This document shows, in pieces, positions 62,969-64,000 of a stretch of DNA of 64,000 nt. The notes beneath the pieces are model-generated. The model saw nothing but the letters and a program-made list of their open reading frames with translations, was not told the DNA's origin and searched no databases. The DNA lies in NCBI GenBank assembly GCA_902806565.1, contig CADCXA010000066.1:1426001-1490000 (forward strand), read 5' to 3'. The DNA is from Hypoxylon rubiginosum (lineage: Eukaryota; Ascomycota; Sordariomycetes; Xylariales; Hypoxylaceae). The position numbers were made by a program, and so were the translations under genes. Numbering within the stretch: the stretch's first letter is position 1; each line of letters starts with the position of its first letter.

Positions 62969-64000
62969 GTACCAAATAGATAGTTCTCTTACGAGATATA
63001 GACGACCTAAGTGAGACCGGCGTCCGACATGGAATATGTAGGTAGCCAGGCACCTAAGACGAACGAGGGAAGAGACTTGCCTCGCTTGGCCCCTCAGTAT
63101 AGCTTAGACTAGAAGTCGCAACACCTCTTTGATGTAGGCCACAATACAATAATGTATGCCGCGTAGCTCTCGATGCCACTGCGCCGTAAGCTGGTCTATG
63201 ATATAAAGCATAGCTTAAAGATTGGCGTCTTACGAGCCTAAAGCTACGGGAGCCGTTAAGCACTAACGGCCGAAAGTGTGACTCCATACCCTGAAAAGAA
63301 GCCACAGAAGCGTTACCCGACAATGTGTAGATATTTCAAGATCCGACTGCTCTGGGCCGTGATGTTTTGCGTATTCCCCCTTTATTGTTCTCGATTCGAA
63401 ATATAGATCAACGAAACGATCAAGGGCGCCCTCTCGTATACTTCCACTGCTTGCATATAACTACCCGGCAATGAGCATTAAAGTGTCTCGAACAAGCTTG
63501 CTCAATTTATGACCTCCAAGACCCAGACCAGACCTCTTCTCAAAAGCGGTTTCGGCAATCTGGTTACCTAGTTACCTAAGGTATGGGGTAAAAGCCGTCA
63601 TTGTGTTTGGGGTTGGGGGTGGGGTTCGGAAAGGCGGCTCACGATGGGAATGTGGGGAGAGGGGGAGAGTTTCCCCCTATGTTTACCGGTGCAGTGGTCA
63701 GCCAAGGTTCGGACGACCCGCAGCATATTGCTTTTGCTTCTTTAAAAAGAAAATATATATCAGCATGTGGGTTGTATAGTGCCTAGGTAGGCAGTTATCA
63801 TTGAAGATCCACAGGACAGACTTGTTCAAGACAAGACTGATCAAATATCCACCGAACGCCAAAGTCCATGCATCATACCTAGGTACCTTACCTAGCGGAT
63901 GGATATATACAACTGCCCTTTTCCCTATGGGCGGCATTCCGAGTGCCAGTTTTTATTTCTTTGTCGTGCCAAACACAGCCGTGTACTCTATATCCTCATA
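62969..64000. other. Upstream region of the ligase and right end of window
   Basis: It probably holds the promoter of the minus-strand ligase. No supportable gene; G-rich DNA at 63600-63670 and a TACCTAGGTA palindrome at 63876-63885 are visible. A gene could begin beyond the window. Confidence 0.5.

Overview
This window looks like nuclear DNA from a filamentous ascomycete (Pezizomycotina, probably Sordariomycetes). The genes have short introns with GT(A/G)NG(T) donors and CTAAC-type branch points. Typical fungal families are present: an Est1-like protein, Gemin2/SIP1, an Spd1-type ribonucleotide reductase inhibitor, ribosomal protein eS27, a phosducin-like protein, a small subunit of serine palmitoyltransferase and an ACSF2-like acyl-CoA ligase. 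Two very AT-rich blocks carry the signature of repeat-induced point mutation (RIP). Nothing bacterial or viral was recognised.

Layout. 1-2300 holds the 3' part of a spliced Est1-type gene, with its 5' end outside the window. 2301-15904 is a long gene-poor stretch with an AT-rich block (about 8620-10920), a possible decayed gene (13.4-14.3 kb) and a 15-bp minisatellite (15.54-15.79 kb). 15905-16879 (minus) is an isolated calcineurin-like metallophosphoesterase. 16880-22471 is gene-poor. 22472-23497 encodes a disordered protein of unknown function. 23498-26955 is again gene-poor and ends in a repeat-like GC-rich inverted repeat.

26956-34201 is the housekeeping cluster. It holds Gemin2/SIP1 (plus), the ribonucleotide reductase inhibitor with a PCNA-binding motif (minus, convergent with Gemin2), eS27 (minus, with an ATG-only first coding exon) and a PLP2-type phosducin-like protein (plus, divergent from eS27).

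About 34510-54110 is a 19.6-kb AT-rich block with no supportable gene. It contains tandem and dispersed repeats whose copies differ almost only by C/T and G/A transitions. CpA is strongly depleted there while some CpG remains, as RIP predicts. 54615-64000 is gene-bearing again: a leucine-rich-repeat protein with a Cys-rich C-terminus (plus), the serine palmitoyltransferase small subunit (plus) and the ACSF2-like ligase (minus).

The genes do not form a pathway or an obvious biosynthetic cluster; they are ordinary core genes separated by long intergenic and RIP-affected DNA. The most informative signals are the RIP record in the AT-rich blocks, the over-represented palindrome TACCTAGGTA in intergenic DNA, and several gene-structure details. 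No clearly novel system was found. All splice sites were read by eye from consensus signals, reading frame and family conservation.
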